Of a stretch of 64,000 bases of DNA, positions 1 to 10,014 are shown one piece after another. Every line of letters begins with the position of its first letter. Position 1 is the stretch's first letter. The notes beneath the pieces are model-generated. The model had not been told where the DNA came from and did no database searches. It saw nothing but the letters and a program-made list of their open reading frames with translations. The translations under genes were made by a program, and so were the position numbers. The stretch spans positions 3,278,968 to 3,342,967 of the forward strand of contig OY725497.1 in NCBI GenBank assembly GCA_963281255.1, given 5' to 3'. This stretch comes from Aphrocallistes beatrix. Taxonomy: Eukaryota > Porifera > Hexactinellida > Sceptrulophora > Aphrocallistidae.

Positions 1-1
1 A

Positions 2-709
2 GAAGTGCCGGAAGATATCAATGAGAACGGTTATTTGGAAATTCTGAAGCCAGATAGTAATCACCTCATGTACTCAAATAACAAGTTCAACAAAGTAGCC
101 AAAATCAAACTGAAGGTCAATGAAACAGCAGTTGGATCCAGATACTGTTGTCTCTTAGATGACATCATTCTGTTAGGCAAAGCTTTAGACGACCAACCTC
201 CTGAATACGAACTTAAAGTAGAAGAATATAGAGTGACGAACCACAAGGAACAAGTTTTCGATCTCGTCAAGAAGGATATCACTCTCTCGTTTAGGTTTTC
301 CACTGAGAGTGAGTGTTTAGATTGGTGCGATAGGGTCGATCAAATGATTCAGTCAGATGTGTACTCGTATGTCACTGTCGACGCTTCTAGATCTTCAATT
401 GCAAAAACGGACAGAGAGGTGGTAAACTACGAAAATGTATGTAAAAAGATACCTCCGAGACCACCTAAGGACAGATCAAATCACCGTTATAGCTACCCTA
501 AGTTCTCTGAAAACCCGGTGAAGCTGGATTCTTGCGAATATGTAAAAATTGATGATGATGTGCCAAAAGCTATTCGAAGTCTTGATTTGAATAAAGATAC
601 TTCTTGTTTGGTTGAGTCCAACCAAATAAAAAGATCAAAGGATGTACTGACCAAGAAACCTATACTTAATAGGTACAAGTTAGGTCGAGACAGGAGCATG
701 TCCAACTGA
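2..709 (+). CDS. PH-domain adaptor protein, upstream tandem copy (5' end outside window)
   Basis: The last exon of a gene whose earlier exons lie before the window. The first ~110 residues form a pleckstrin-homology-like domain (opening PEDINENGYLEILKP, closing on the tryptophan helix of ESECLDWCDRVDQM). A tail follows with tyrosines in SH2-ligand-like settings (YSYVTV, NYENV, CEYVKI) and a proline-rich KKIPPRPPKD. No catalytic domain is seen, so an adaptor that binds membrane lipid and docks SH2/SH3 proteins is inferred. The open frame enters from the window edge without an ATG. It is a near-identical paralogue of the gene at 3046-4587: over the shared exon about ten codons change the amino acid and about five are silent. 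The family is not recognised; SKAP- or DAPP-like adaptors have a similar layout. Confidence 0.75.
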   Translation, partial: EVPEDINENGYLEILKPDSNHLMYSNNKFNKVAKIKLKVNETAVGSRYCCLLDDIILLGKALDDQPPEYELKVEEYRVTNHKEQVFDLVKKDITLSFRFSTESECLDWCDRVDQMIQSDVYSYVTVDASRSSIAKTDREVVNYENVCKKIPPRPPKDRSNHRYSYPKFSENPVKLDSCEYVKIDDDVPKAIRSLDLNKDTSCLVESNQIKRSKDVLTKKPILNRYKLGRDRSMSN

Positions 710-863
710 ACGTCTGAAAAGACAGAGAAGTAAAGTAGATACCCCTGTAGAAGGATTCAAATATCCACATATTGATTGTATAGTTGTTGTTTATGTATAA
801 GGTAAATCCACCCAATCGTGAAATTAAAAGTATTGTTCCTATAGCTTATATTCAGAATTTTCA

Positions 864-869
864 AATAAA
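864..869 (+). terminator. Polyadenylation signal AATAAA, copy 1
   Basis: AATAAA about 155 bases after the stop codon. The same hexamer is at the equivalent place after copy 2 (4742-4747), inside the duplicated 3' flank. Confidence 0.5.
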
Positions 870-909
870 TAGGTGCATGGACCTTTTTCAATCTCAAATA
901 TGATCATAA

Positions 910-1929
910 CAAGCGCGCTTCGCTTGCTTGCGCTGCGCGGCTGGCGGACACTTTGTGTCCGCCGGAGGCTCCCTTCGGTCGCCTGGGGTCACAATGGTTA
1001 ATTATAAGAGAAATAACATCTCTAAACACGTCTGTCTTACTGTTTAATCGGTATCGCACGAAAAATCACCAAATATGTCAATTTTTAAAATTTTTGATGA
1101 GTAATAATGACGTCATAACAAAGTGATGAGTCATCATTTTTAGATGATAGTTGCATCATATGTGAGGTATGTTAGTATACAGATTCTATTAAAATTTCAG
1201 CCTTCAATCTCTTATAATGGCTGAGTTATGCTCGAATAACACTGTTGCTTAACTTTTAAAAATGTGACAATGACGTCATAATTCCATGATGAGTCGACAT
1301 TTTGCTCTGAGCTCAGAACTTACTGGAGCCATAGCCAAAAGACTCCCACATAACAAAAATTAGCTTTCTATGACTGGCAGTTTCTTCAATCAATTCGTTA
1401 CAGATATATATATATATATAGATAGATAGATATACAAGCGCGCTTCGCGCTTGCTTGCGCTGCGCGGCTGGCGGACACTTTGTGTCCGCCGGAGGCTCCC
1501 TTCGGTCGCCTGGTGTCACATTGGTTAATTATAAGGGAGATAACATCTCTAAATATGTCTGTCCTACTGTGCTAATCGATATCACTCGAAAAATCACCAA
1601 ATTTGTGAATTTAAAAATTTTTGATGCGTAATGATGACGTCATAACAAATTGATGAGTCATCATTTTTTGATGATAGTTGCATCATATGTGAGACATGTT
1701 AGTATACAGATTCTATTAAAATTTCAGCCTTCTATCTCCTATAATGGCTGAGTTATGCCCGAATAACTGTGTTGCTTAACTTTTTAAAATGTGACAATGA
1801 CGTCATAATTCCATGATGAGTTGACATTTTCGTCTGAGCTCAGAACTTACTGGAGCCATAGCCAAAAGACTCCCACATGTCAAAAATCAGCCTTCTGCGC
1901 CCGGCAGTTTCTTCAATCAATTCGTTACA

Positions 1930-1961
<32 letters not shown>

Positions 1962-2027
1962 CATCGAGTTTTAATAGTAAGGATATATATATATATATAC
2001 ACATTAATCGAGTTTTAATAGTAAGGA
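910..2027 (-). mobile_element. Non-autonomous Helitron A, split by a second Helitron
   Basis: On the minus strand the element opens TCCTTACTATTAAAACTCG (end at 2027) and closes with a GC-rich hairpin ending CTTG (position 910). The two parts are 910-1434 and 1984-2027, about 569 bp in all. The duplicated flank of the paralogous gene (4781-4795) keeps the uninterrupted site and shows insertion exactly between A and T with no target duplication, as Helitrons do. There is no Rep/helicase gene. The body carries two TGACGTCA palindromes (1108-1115, 1271-1278) and a TA microsatellite near the 5' end. The 3' terminus CTTG departs from the usual CTRR. Confidence 0.8.
1435..1983 (-). mobile_element. 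Helitron B, inserted into the TA tract of Helitron A
   Basis: A complete copy (about 549 bp) of the same family, with CTTG hairpin end at 1435 and TC end at 1983. The flanks are ...ATA|TATA..., so it sits between A and T inside the microsatellite of Helitron A. Its 3' hairpin is an 8-bp perfect stem around a 3-base loop (CAAGCGCG-AAG-CGCGCTTG). CRE-like TGACGTCA sites lie at 1635 and 1798. Confidence 0.8.
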
Positions 2028-2142
2028 TAATTACTACTTCTTAGTAAATTCCTACTGCTCATACATTTTCCTCAGGATCAATGCGAACTCATCAAAAAAA
2101 AATTGTTGTGAAACGTAGTTACATATCAATTTTTTCAATTGA

Positions 2143-2379
2143 TTAACTAAATAATTTATTCAGATAGCAACTGCAAATCCATGCTACCTTGTCTCTTGTA
2201 TAATGCGAAAACAGGTCTGTTGATTGCAATGCGTGGAGAGATGGAGCTGTGTAATAGTCCAGCTGAGTGCGGGTGCTAAGGAATTTCTGGAGGCGATGAA
2301 ATAGGTCGAGAGTGAGTTCGTCCCACTTGAGGATAATGTTATGCCATTTAGCCCAAGAATCTCTTAATTTACGCTCCAT
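2143..2379 (-). pseudogene. CINP-like fragment (CDK2-interacting protein N-terminal region)
   Basis: A 78-codon open frame whose RDSWAKWHNIILKWDEL stretch resembles the start of vertebrate CINP, a small CDK2/CDC7-interacting genome-maintenance protein, as remembered (…WHNLILKWE.L…F). CINP is about 210 residues in human, so only the first third would be here. The final ~14 codons run into the duplicated 3' flank of the PH gene, so they are probably not genuine CINP. A possible splice donor (ACAAG|GTAGCA) precedes that junction, so this could be a real first exon, but no downstream exon was found. More likely it is a stranded fragment. Confidence 0.45.
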
Positions 2380-2977
2380 TAAAAATAACTATAAATATTT
2401 CAAAAATCTAAGATACTCAATAGAGGTAGAAATATTGATACCAGCCTATACTTCGTCCCATTTTAAAAAAAGTTTAGTTCCTGTGGTGAATTATTCGAGG
2501 AAGGGCTTAGTGCATATAGTATATATACTCTGCTGAATCGGGGACACTTTGAGAGCAGAGGTTCTAACCCGATTGAGCAGAATTCGAATTAATCAATATC
2601 TTTGAGTATTAGCATAGCTGTATGTATGAAAGCAATCCCATTCGAAACTTGTCTAATCAACGGAGTTTGCTGTATACGCAATAATTTATTCTCGTTCGAA
2701 ACACTCGTACAGGGTAGTAATGATTTGGTCGCTTCTGTAAACTAGCATAGCCTCAGAAATATACAATCATTCAATTATCCAAGTTAATGTGCAACTTTTA
2801 TTTGTTGTAGCTCTGTGCAGTCGATGATACAATAGGATGAGCTTAGAGCACAAAGATATTTCACTATCTATACTTCTAGCTCAAAGTTAACATTTGATTC
2901 ACATATACTCGGTATCTACTATTACCACACTTAATGTTCATTAGTTTAGCACATGAGTCACACCACACCTCAGAGAG

Positions 2978-2985
2978 TATATATA
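2978..2985 (+). promoter_or_regulatory. Possible TATA box of PH adaptor copy 2
   Basis: TATATAT followed by GG, about 60 bases before the inferred ATG at 3046. This is a plausible core promoter distance, but simple TA runs are common here, so it is only a candidate. The rest of 2380-3045 shows nothing recognisable. Confidence 0.3.
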
Positions 2986-3045
2986 TGGAATATCAAGCCA
3001 AAAGGTAACAACAAAAATTATTCTCAAAACTGTGAAGACTTAGAA

Positions 3046-4587
3046 ATGGAAAAAGAACTAAAAGAAGAAACAGTCACAGTACTAAAGAGTAAGTAAATAA
3101 TCTCAAAACGGACATGAACAAGTTAGATAAACTGCTTGGTTGTGTCAAGTAAGGAAAAAATTAACAGTAAATATGGAAAATATTCCACTGCCTAGAAAGG
3201 ATGTGTGAGAACTAAAATGATTCGAACTCAATGTTTGTATAGAATATTATGTGAGTGTATTTCTTTAGGCGGAATTGAGCTCTTAGGAGATGTGAAGAAA
3301 GAATTGGGGGCTAACAACGAACTGAAGACAAAGTTAATCCATATGAACTACTTATTCGAAATACTCGTCAACAAATGGGAGAACATTCTCAATCATCCAG
3401 GCTTTGACAAAGACAAACAATCGAAGATTAGCAAATCTTTTCCACTAATTCCTAAAAAAATATCTCTAAATCAAGATGCAAACAAGAAGCTGGAGGAAAC
3501 CGAATTAGTCAAAAAAGAGGTAAGCAATATCATAAAATACATAGTGATACATTCAATATCGCAAATCCTTAATAAAAATAGGCTGGTAATATTCTGATCT
3601 CATTAGTTTGCATTGTTTAGTTCTCGAAATCCGTTGAAGTCCTCGAGAAAAAAGAAGAAAGAACGAATAAAAGCAATAAAAGCAAATCGCTATTACAAAT
3701 GTTTAAGAGGAGATCGACTATAGAGGATGTAGAGCCTGCATCATGTGCGGAAGTAAGCAGAGAGATAAAAGCACTATCCGTGAGAAAGTAAGTCAATTTA
3801 CACAATGAGAAATTTATCTTTTTTAGTAAAGTGTAGTTTTATCATTTCATACGTAATTAGTTTCGTACAAGTGCCAGCAGAAGTGCCGGAAGATATCAAT
3901 GAGAACGGTTATTTGGAAATTCTGAAGCCAGATAGTAATCACCTCATGTACTCAAATAACAAGTTCAACAAAGTAGCCAAAATCAAACTGAAGGTCAATG
4001 AAACAGCAGTTGGATCCAGATACTGTTGTCTCTTAGATGACATCATTCTGTTAGGCAAAGCTTTAGACGACCAACCTCCTGAATACGAACTTAAAGTAGA
4101 AGAATATAGAGTGACGAACCACAAGGAACAAGTTTTCGATCTCGTCAAGAAGGATATCACTCTCTCGTTTAGGTTTTCCACCGAGAGTGAGTGTTCAGAT
4201 TGGTGCGATAGGCTCGATCATATGATTCAGTCAGATGTGTACTCGTATGTCACTGTCGACGCTTCTAGATCTTCAATTGCTAAAATGGACAAAGAAGCCG
4301 TGAACTACGAAAATGTATGTAAAAAGATACCTCCGAGACCACCTAAGGACAGATCAAATCACCGTTATAGCTACCCTAAGTTCTCAGAAAACCCGGTGAA
4401 GCTGGATTCTTGCGAATATGTAAAAATTGATGATGATGTGCCAAAAGCTATTCGAAGTCTTGATTTGAATAAAGATACTTCTTGTTTGGTTGAGTCCAAC
4501 CAAATAAAAAGATCAAAGGATGTACTGACCAAGAAACCTATATTTAATAGGTACAAGTTAGGTCGAGACAGGAGCATAACCACCTGA
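3046..4587 (+). CDS. PH-domain adaptor protein, complete downstream copy, four exons
   Basis: Exons read 3046-3088, 3269-3519, 3621-3787 and 3861-4587, each bounded by GT/AG (donors GTAAGT, GTAAGC, GTAAGT) and staying in frame across all three joins. The product opens MEKELKEETVTVLK, then has a helical, charged ~95-residue region, a basic serine-rich linker and the PH-like domain with its tyrosine tail (YSYVTV, NYENV, CEYVKI, PPRPPK). The start was chosen as the first ATG giving an open frame into exon 2. The PH domain with several SH2-ligand-like tyrosines suggests a phosphotyrosine adaptor at the membrane; that role is inferred. It is the tandem paralogue of the copy at 2-709; differences cluster at the end of the PH domain and before NYENV. 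Confidence 0.75.
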
Positions 4588-4977
4588 ACGCCTGAAAAGA
4601 CAGAGAAGTAAAGTAGATACCCCTGTAGAAGGATTCAAATATCCACATATTGATTGTATAGTTGTTATTTATGTATAAGGTAAATTCATCCAATCGTGAA
4701 ATTAAAAGTATTCTTCCTATATCTTATATTCAGAATTTTCAAATAAATAGGTGCATGGACCTTTTTCAATCTCCAAATATAATCATAATAATTACTACTT
4801 CTTAGTAAATTCCTACTGCTCATACATTTTGTTCATGCGAACTCATCTGGATCAATGCGAACTCATCCTAAAAAATTGTTGTGAAACGTAGCTACAAATC
4901 AATTTTTTCAATTGATTAACTAAATAATTTATTCAGATAGTAACTGCAAATCCATGCTACCTTGTCTCTTGTATAAT
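4588..4977. repeat. 3' flank of copy 2 with preserved empty Helitron site
   Basis: Duplicate of 710-909 + 2028-2212 without the Helitrons. The junction 4788/4789 is the unoccupied A|T target. It carries the AATAAA at 4742 and a short local duplication of a GCGAACTCATC motif near 4835-4865 absent from the other copy. Confidence 0.8.
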
Positions 4978-5101
4978 TCGAATTTTCTTCAAAGAATTAT
5001 AGAGCATTGCGTATCCTCAAATATAAGATTTTCTCAATATTGTCCACCAAATTAAATCTAGAATGATTAACAGAAAAAAAACCTTTAAATCTCGTCTGTG
5101 G

Positions 5102-6097
5102 TCAAACATTATCATTAAAGGCCAGACATACGATGGCCTTGTCGTGACCAGCGTACTCTCTCTTGAGCTTCCCTTGCTCTGTGTCCCAGAGACGTGCGGT
5201 CCCATCACTGGAGGCAGTGACAATATACTGAGAGTCTCGCGTGAATGCACAGTCCCATACCCATCTCTGTCCCTTACATGTAAGTTCGTTCTTTATCGTG
5301 AAGTCTACAGTGCTCCATAGCTTGATGTCTCCAGTGGAGCCAGTGGTCGCTAGAAGACTACTGTCTGGACTGAATAGAGATTTGAGTGCGTATCCTCCGT
5401 GAGCATTGAAGTTGAAACGAGGGACAACTTTGGCTTGTTCCGACTGCTGACTGAGACTCCAAACATAGCACTTTCCTCTCGTGTCTACGCAAGCTAGATA
5501 GACTGCGTCCATATCCACACAGGCGCCCTGAATCGCTTTATTGTATCTATCACTTGGAGTGGGGTCAGGAACTAGTTTGTCGATACTATCATTGTTGAGG
5601 TCCCACAGGTGTACAGTCCCCAATTGATCCCCAAGGATTAATTCTGCCTGGTTGGGGTGCAGGAACACACAGTTGATGGATGTGCCTATCTTATACACTC
5701 GCTGGCACTGCAACTCATTTGTAGAAGCTATTCGCAGATCCCAAATACGCGCATTGCCATCTTCGCCACCAGTAAACATCCAACGACCGTCCTCGCAGAA
5801 TCCCAGACACGTGACATTCTTGTGGAACCCTTCATAGCGGACTAAAGGCGTTGAGTTGGAAGACTCAATATCGTATATTCTCACGGCCTGGTGTGCGCCT
5901 GCGGCTAACTTGTATCTGTCTGGAGCAAACTCGAGTGCATTCACGTGGGAATCTGGATGAGACAAACTCCGCATGCATTTTCCAGTATGAGGCTCCCACA
6001 TGCGAATACTATGATCGTACCCCGCAGTAGCCAGCAGTACCCGCTGTGATAGGAGAGAACTGGATGCTTGCAGCTGTTCTGACGACTCCGATGCCAT
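5102..6097 (-). CDS. mlst8: Target of rapamycin complex subunit LST8 (mLST8/GbetaL)
   Basis: A 331-residue single-exon WD40 protein. LST8 is a seven-bladed propeller that binds the mTOR kinase domain in TORC1 and TORC2. Recognisable LST8 stretches include ILLATAGYDHSIRMW-type blade 1, SHVNALEFAPDR, EDGRWMFTGGEDGNARIWDL, LHPNQAELILGDQ and the C-terminal KREYAGHDKAIVCLAFND, which follow human mLST8 almost word for word. Length matches the family (human 326). The N-terminus has about ten extra serine-rich residues (MASESSEQLQ). There is no intron. It is the last gene of the minus-strand series. The 295-base gap to the UNG stop codon shows nothing recognisable. Confidence 0.95.
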   Translation of the reverse strand: MASESSEQLQASSSLLSQRVLLATAGYDHSIRMWEPHTGKCMRSLSHPDSHVNALEFAPDRYKLAAGAHQAVRIYDIESSNSTPLVRYEGFHKNVTCLGFCEDGRWMFTGGEDGNARIWDLRIASTNELQCQRVYKIGTSINCVFLHPNQAELILGDQLGTVHLWDLNNDSIDKLVPDPTPSDRYNKAIQGACVDMDAVYLACVDTRGKCYVWSLSQQSEQAKVVPRFNFNAHGGYALKSLFSPDSSLLATTGSTGDIKLWSTVDFTIKNELTCKGQRWVWDCAFTRDSQYIVTASSDGTARLWDTEQGKLKREYAGHDKAIVCLAFNDNV

Positions 6098-6392
6098 AGG
6101 TGAGCTGAACAGATGCTATATGCGGAGTTCGATTTAGCGTAGAGGTGCTATATACGATGAAGTACGGAATAAATTGGAACTAAACAGTATTCAATTATTA
6201 AATTAGTATGATACGACGTATATTTAACATGTAGTAGTATTACTAATTATAAATTTTGATGAAAAAATAATTTCTAGGAAAATAAATAGTACCTGTTCCA
6301 AGTGAAAAGTTGCAAAATAATTAAAATATAAAACTAGAAATACGCGAGGTGATCTACTGGGCTAGCATAGAATGGAAGCAGATAAGAAAGCG

Positions 6393-8287
6393 CTAAGATA
6401 TGGTAGCCCTGCTCCAGTCTATCGGCCGCTTTCCATGCTCCTTTAAATAGGAATTCGTTTTTGAGAAGTGTCTGCAACCAAAGAATCCCTTGTCAGCGGA
6501 GAAAGGAGAGGGGTGTGCACATCGTAAAACTAAATGCTTCTTGGGGTTGATAGCTGAACCTGTAGAGTATTCCACCAAGATAATACACTACAAATCTCGC
6601 ATTGACATCACACTGTACTCACTGACCCTTCTCCTGGGCGGGTTTGCCCCAGAGTAAGAACACTACTCCAGTGAGGTTTTTATCGATCCAATGAACAACT
6701 GAGTCCGTGAACTTCTCCCAACCTCTCTGTCTGTGTGAGTTAGCCTCCTTAGCCCTCACAGTGAGACACGCGTTCAGTAGCAGAACTCCCTAAACGATGG
6801 CACAGATCAGATGATCAGCTGATCAGAGCAAGTGTGGTTGTTCCAATAACAATATAACAATATAATAACAATAGTTATCACAAATCTAACATTTTTGGAG
6901 GAAACGCATCGGTCATGTTGGTGGCTAGTTAAATTCCATGTATATGTATATTCACAACACCATTTTCAAAGAGACAAAACACATTAACATTATAATTGTT
7001 TAGACTCGTTGCAATTGCTGAATGAATGTATCATAAACTTGTTATGATCAAGTGAGCATGATTTCTCAACGTTGAAGAGAAAAATCAAGTCCGTATTACA
7101 AAGGACATATGAATATTAAAATTTGGGTTAATTGCAATAAATCATACATATCCTTTTACGAAGCACTCAAGTCCAAATCAAAAATATGCCAAAATTCAAA
7201 ACGAACTTAGTTGTGTACGAAGCACTAATCTACTCGCGCTCTATGTATCAAACACATGGAATTGTATCAATGATTTGTGGCTAGTGTTCGATTAATACAA
7301 AACGACTACAGAGATGTCGATGTCCCCTCTAGCGTGGAGAATAAATTGTGGTTCGTAGTTCACTCAATGACCAGCTGTATAATACGTTGTTCTTCTTTGA
7401 CCCGCAATTATATTTCCATCTGTTGGAAATACATCTTCATAGTCTTTGATGCCTCAATTTGTACTATTCTAGCGCGTAACTTAAGGATACCCTAACTGTA
7501 ACTTAATTTATTTCCGTGGAGTTTAAACGTAATTAAACGCCTCTAAAAATGTATGCCTACTTCACATAACAACTACCTGCTCAGCCCAGGTGGAAAGATG
7601 TCCGTGTTTAGGAGGTTCAAAACCAGGGACATCCATCTTGAGCTCCTTGTAGATGTTGACAAGGCTAGGAGGGACTGCTACTCCGCGAGCTACGCTGAAG
7701 CAGAGTCCATGTGCCTGAGAGGGTCCGTGATAGGGATCCTGTCCCAATATAACGACCTGTGTATCCTCAATATGGCAGTATGTGCTCCAGGTGAACACAT
7801 CTTGGGGAGGAGGGTAGACGGTGAACCTCTTTCTCTCGCTCTCCACGAAATCAATCAATTCGTGGATGTATGGCATCGATAGCTCCTCTTTGAGAGCAGA
7901 CCTCCAACTAGGTCCTAGTCCAGACGTGAATAGAAATACTCTCTTCTTCTTGAGTGCTTCCTCTTTCCTTGCCTGCATGCTTCTGATCTGCTCACTCGTC
8001 ATGCCTTCTGTCCCAACGCCTGCCATTTCACACTCCTGTGACACATGAGTTGAGGAGAGCTCTGTGTCAGGAGCTGTCTGAGAACCGAAGGATAACTCAC
8101 TGGATTGTGAAAATTTCAGATGTTTCGAGGTAGATAAATCTCTGTCTGAGGTAGAGGGGGGTGAATCACTGGACAGAGTGCGCTTCTTCCCCACTGAGGG
8201 GGGCTCAGTAGGAGTACTAGGGAAGAAACTATATATACGAGTCTGTTTAGGAGTGACAGGGGGAGTTGATTTGATCTTTTGAGACAT
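6393..8287 (-). CDS. ung: Uracil-DNA glycosylase, three exons
   Basis: Exons are 7577-8287, 6627-6789 and 6393-6559, giving 346 residues. The enzyme removes uracil from DNA in base excision repair. Catalytic GQDPYHG is present (Asp at about 184), followed by GVLLLN, the HPSPFS loop and the conserved ending [12 protein letters not shown]…PIDW. A canonical PCNA-binding box QTRIYSFF lies at residues 15-22 and an RPA-binding-like helix ([18 protein letters not shown]) near 98-115, as in nuclear UNG2. The start at 8287 puts the PCNA box at the usual place; an in-frame ATG at 8335 adds 16 residues. Exon 2 ends on AAGG|GTCAGT and exon 3 begins after CTACAG, which restores the family's KGSAI stretch. 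Intron 1 (6790-7576) holds no other feature I can name. Confidence 0.95.
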
Positions 8288-8339
8288 ATGGTATTGAAAA
8301 CAGAATATAAATCTCTTTAACATCAACTCAGGCACGCAG

Positions 8340-9110
8340 TATTGAAGTTACAGGTGTATAATTACTTTGCTAATGTATAATACAATTCATAATGAACTAA
8401 CCATTTCCCAACACTTGCAGTTCAAAAGCGATTTGGTCTCGGGTAGTGTACACTTAATTAACCCATCTTTAGAAAAGTGCCCATTTAGAATCGCTGTGAA
8501 AGGTTACGAATAAAGCTGGGTGTGCATATTGCCGTATACTTTTGTAAGTATCAATGTTATTAAAACGCCTATGAGAATTATGATAAAACTACACTAAAGG
8601 GTTGAACTTAGAAGTAGTCGCTCGGACAAACAATTATGTGGGAGGATGGCACAATGGATTTCAATCGGGTATTAGTTGCGCACATCCGGTTTCACAAAAT
8701 TGCTTCGATATTTACAGCTGGAACAATCTCTAATCTGGGGAGGTCATGATTCAATCTAAGCAAAGCATTGGCCCAGGAGCAAGCGTATAATAACGATCCA
8801 TTATACGAAATGTCCACTTTACTAAATTCCTCTGACGTAAGAACAAATCAGTGGTTTCCATCTAAAATATTTCCTTTATTGTTCATAACATGATTAGCAA
8901 TGCCATCTCACCCACAAACTAGTGTAATAGTCAACTCATCTTCAGTTGCAAAATAAATTAGCCGATCAGACGTTACTTCAGCTGATTATGCTAGTCATCC
9001 TGAATTACCTGGAAATATGAAACATACAAATTCATGTACATATATAGATGAGATTTGCAGCTGCAAATCAATTAGCTGGTCACTCACTATTCATAGTAAT
9101 TTGTTTCAGT
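8340..9110. other. Intergenic stretch upstream of UNG
   Basis: No gene recognised. A lone copy of the ATTATACGAAATGTCCA motif that builds the ends of the MITE at 9620-10006 lies near 8800-8816, probably a remnant of a related element. Confidence 0.4.
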
Positions 9111-9619
9111 TCCTTCAGTGGGAATGCGGGCGGGCGGTATTATCTCATTATTTGAAAATATGATAAAGGCTGATAATTTGGCAATTAAAATTGACAAGAA
9201 ATATTTAATTAACGGATTTAAGACGCAAAAACCATCAATATTGAAATCTAGTTATATCGACTGTATGAGAACGTCGTTTCTCAGAGCTTCAACTGTATTT
9301 CATTAGTAATATAGTAGAACCTAGTGTTTGGAAGTATTCGTCATTCATATATATCCGGAAACCGGATAATTTTTAGTCAGGTATCCGGATATCCGTTTAG
9401 CAGTCTCTATTTGAATTTTGCCCAATTTCTTATTTGACCCAATATGCATGTAGTATAGATCATTTAATAAACACGTTTATCGAAGATCTGAATAATAATA
9501 GATATCTAAACGCTAAGATATTGTAATTAGTTCTTTAGTTTCCTAAAGTGACTTCTTAGAAAACATAAGCCATCATCTAATGTATCGTCACGAAACCTAC
9601 TTCTTATATTAGTTACAAA

Positions 9620-10006
9620 CGGTAATCGGACACTTCGTATACGGACATTTCGTATATGGACATTTCGTATAATGGACACTTCGTATACGGACATTTCGTA
9701 TACGGATATTTCGTATAATGCTGCCAAAAGAGCGGAAATGTAGGCATTTTGTGTAAGAAACGTTGTAAGAGCAAAGTGAAAGTGAGCATTTTCAGTTGTG
9801 AACACTGTGAAATGGGCAGTGAATTTGGGCATTTTGTCTGGCGTGTGGGGGAGTCGAGTGACATTCGATTCTATTTAGAATAATTGTCCACTGTACGAAA
9901 TTTCCGTATACGAAATGTCCATTATACGAAATGTCCGTTATGCGAAATGTCCGTTATGCGAAATGTCCGTTATTCGAAATGTCCGTATACGAAATGTCCG
10001 CCAATC
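9620..10006. mobile_element. hAT-type MITE with convergent CATTTCGTATA arrays
   Basis: Flanked by a perfect 8-bp direct repeat GTTACAAA (9612-9619 and 10007-10014). Both ends carry head-to-tail runs of a ~16-base motif (GGACATTTCGTATAC and variants): about six copies from 9628 to 9718 and about seven inverted copies from 9886 to 10000. The core of about 165 bases has no coding capacity. Confidence 0.75.
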
Positions 10007-10014
10007 GTTACAAA

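Larger units (their letters stand above)
710..2212. repeat. 3' flank of copy 1, duplicated at 4588-4977
   Basis: Bases 710-909 plus 2028-2212 match 4588-4977 closely; the Helitron nest separates the two parts here. Similarity stops near 2212/4977, right after CTCTTGTATAAT, which marks one end of the tandem duplication. Apart from the Helitrons the stretch shows no gene. Confidence 0.8.

Noticed and set aside
1821-2018. Small frames inside Helitrons (also 1313-1519, 25373-25633, 25917-26162, 34177-34359)
   Set aside because: They recur only because the repeats recur, run into TA microsatellites and differ in length between copies; no protein conservation.
5102-6097. STRAP or another WD40 protein
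   Set aside because: Blade sequences follow LST8 specifically throughout, including its C-terminal AIVCLAFND.
8640-8720. Possible tRNA-like stretch
   Set aside because: No consistent acceptor stem or TTC-A T-arm could be folded by eye.
9118-9306. 62-codon frame starting MGMRAGGIIS
   Set aside because: It lies in a dispersed repeat also found at 41948-42060, where the frame is not kept.
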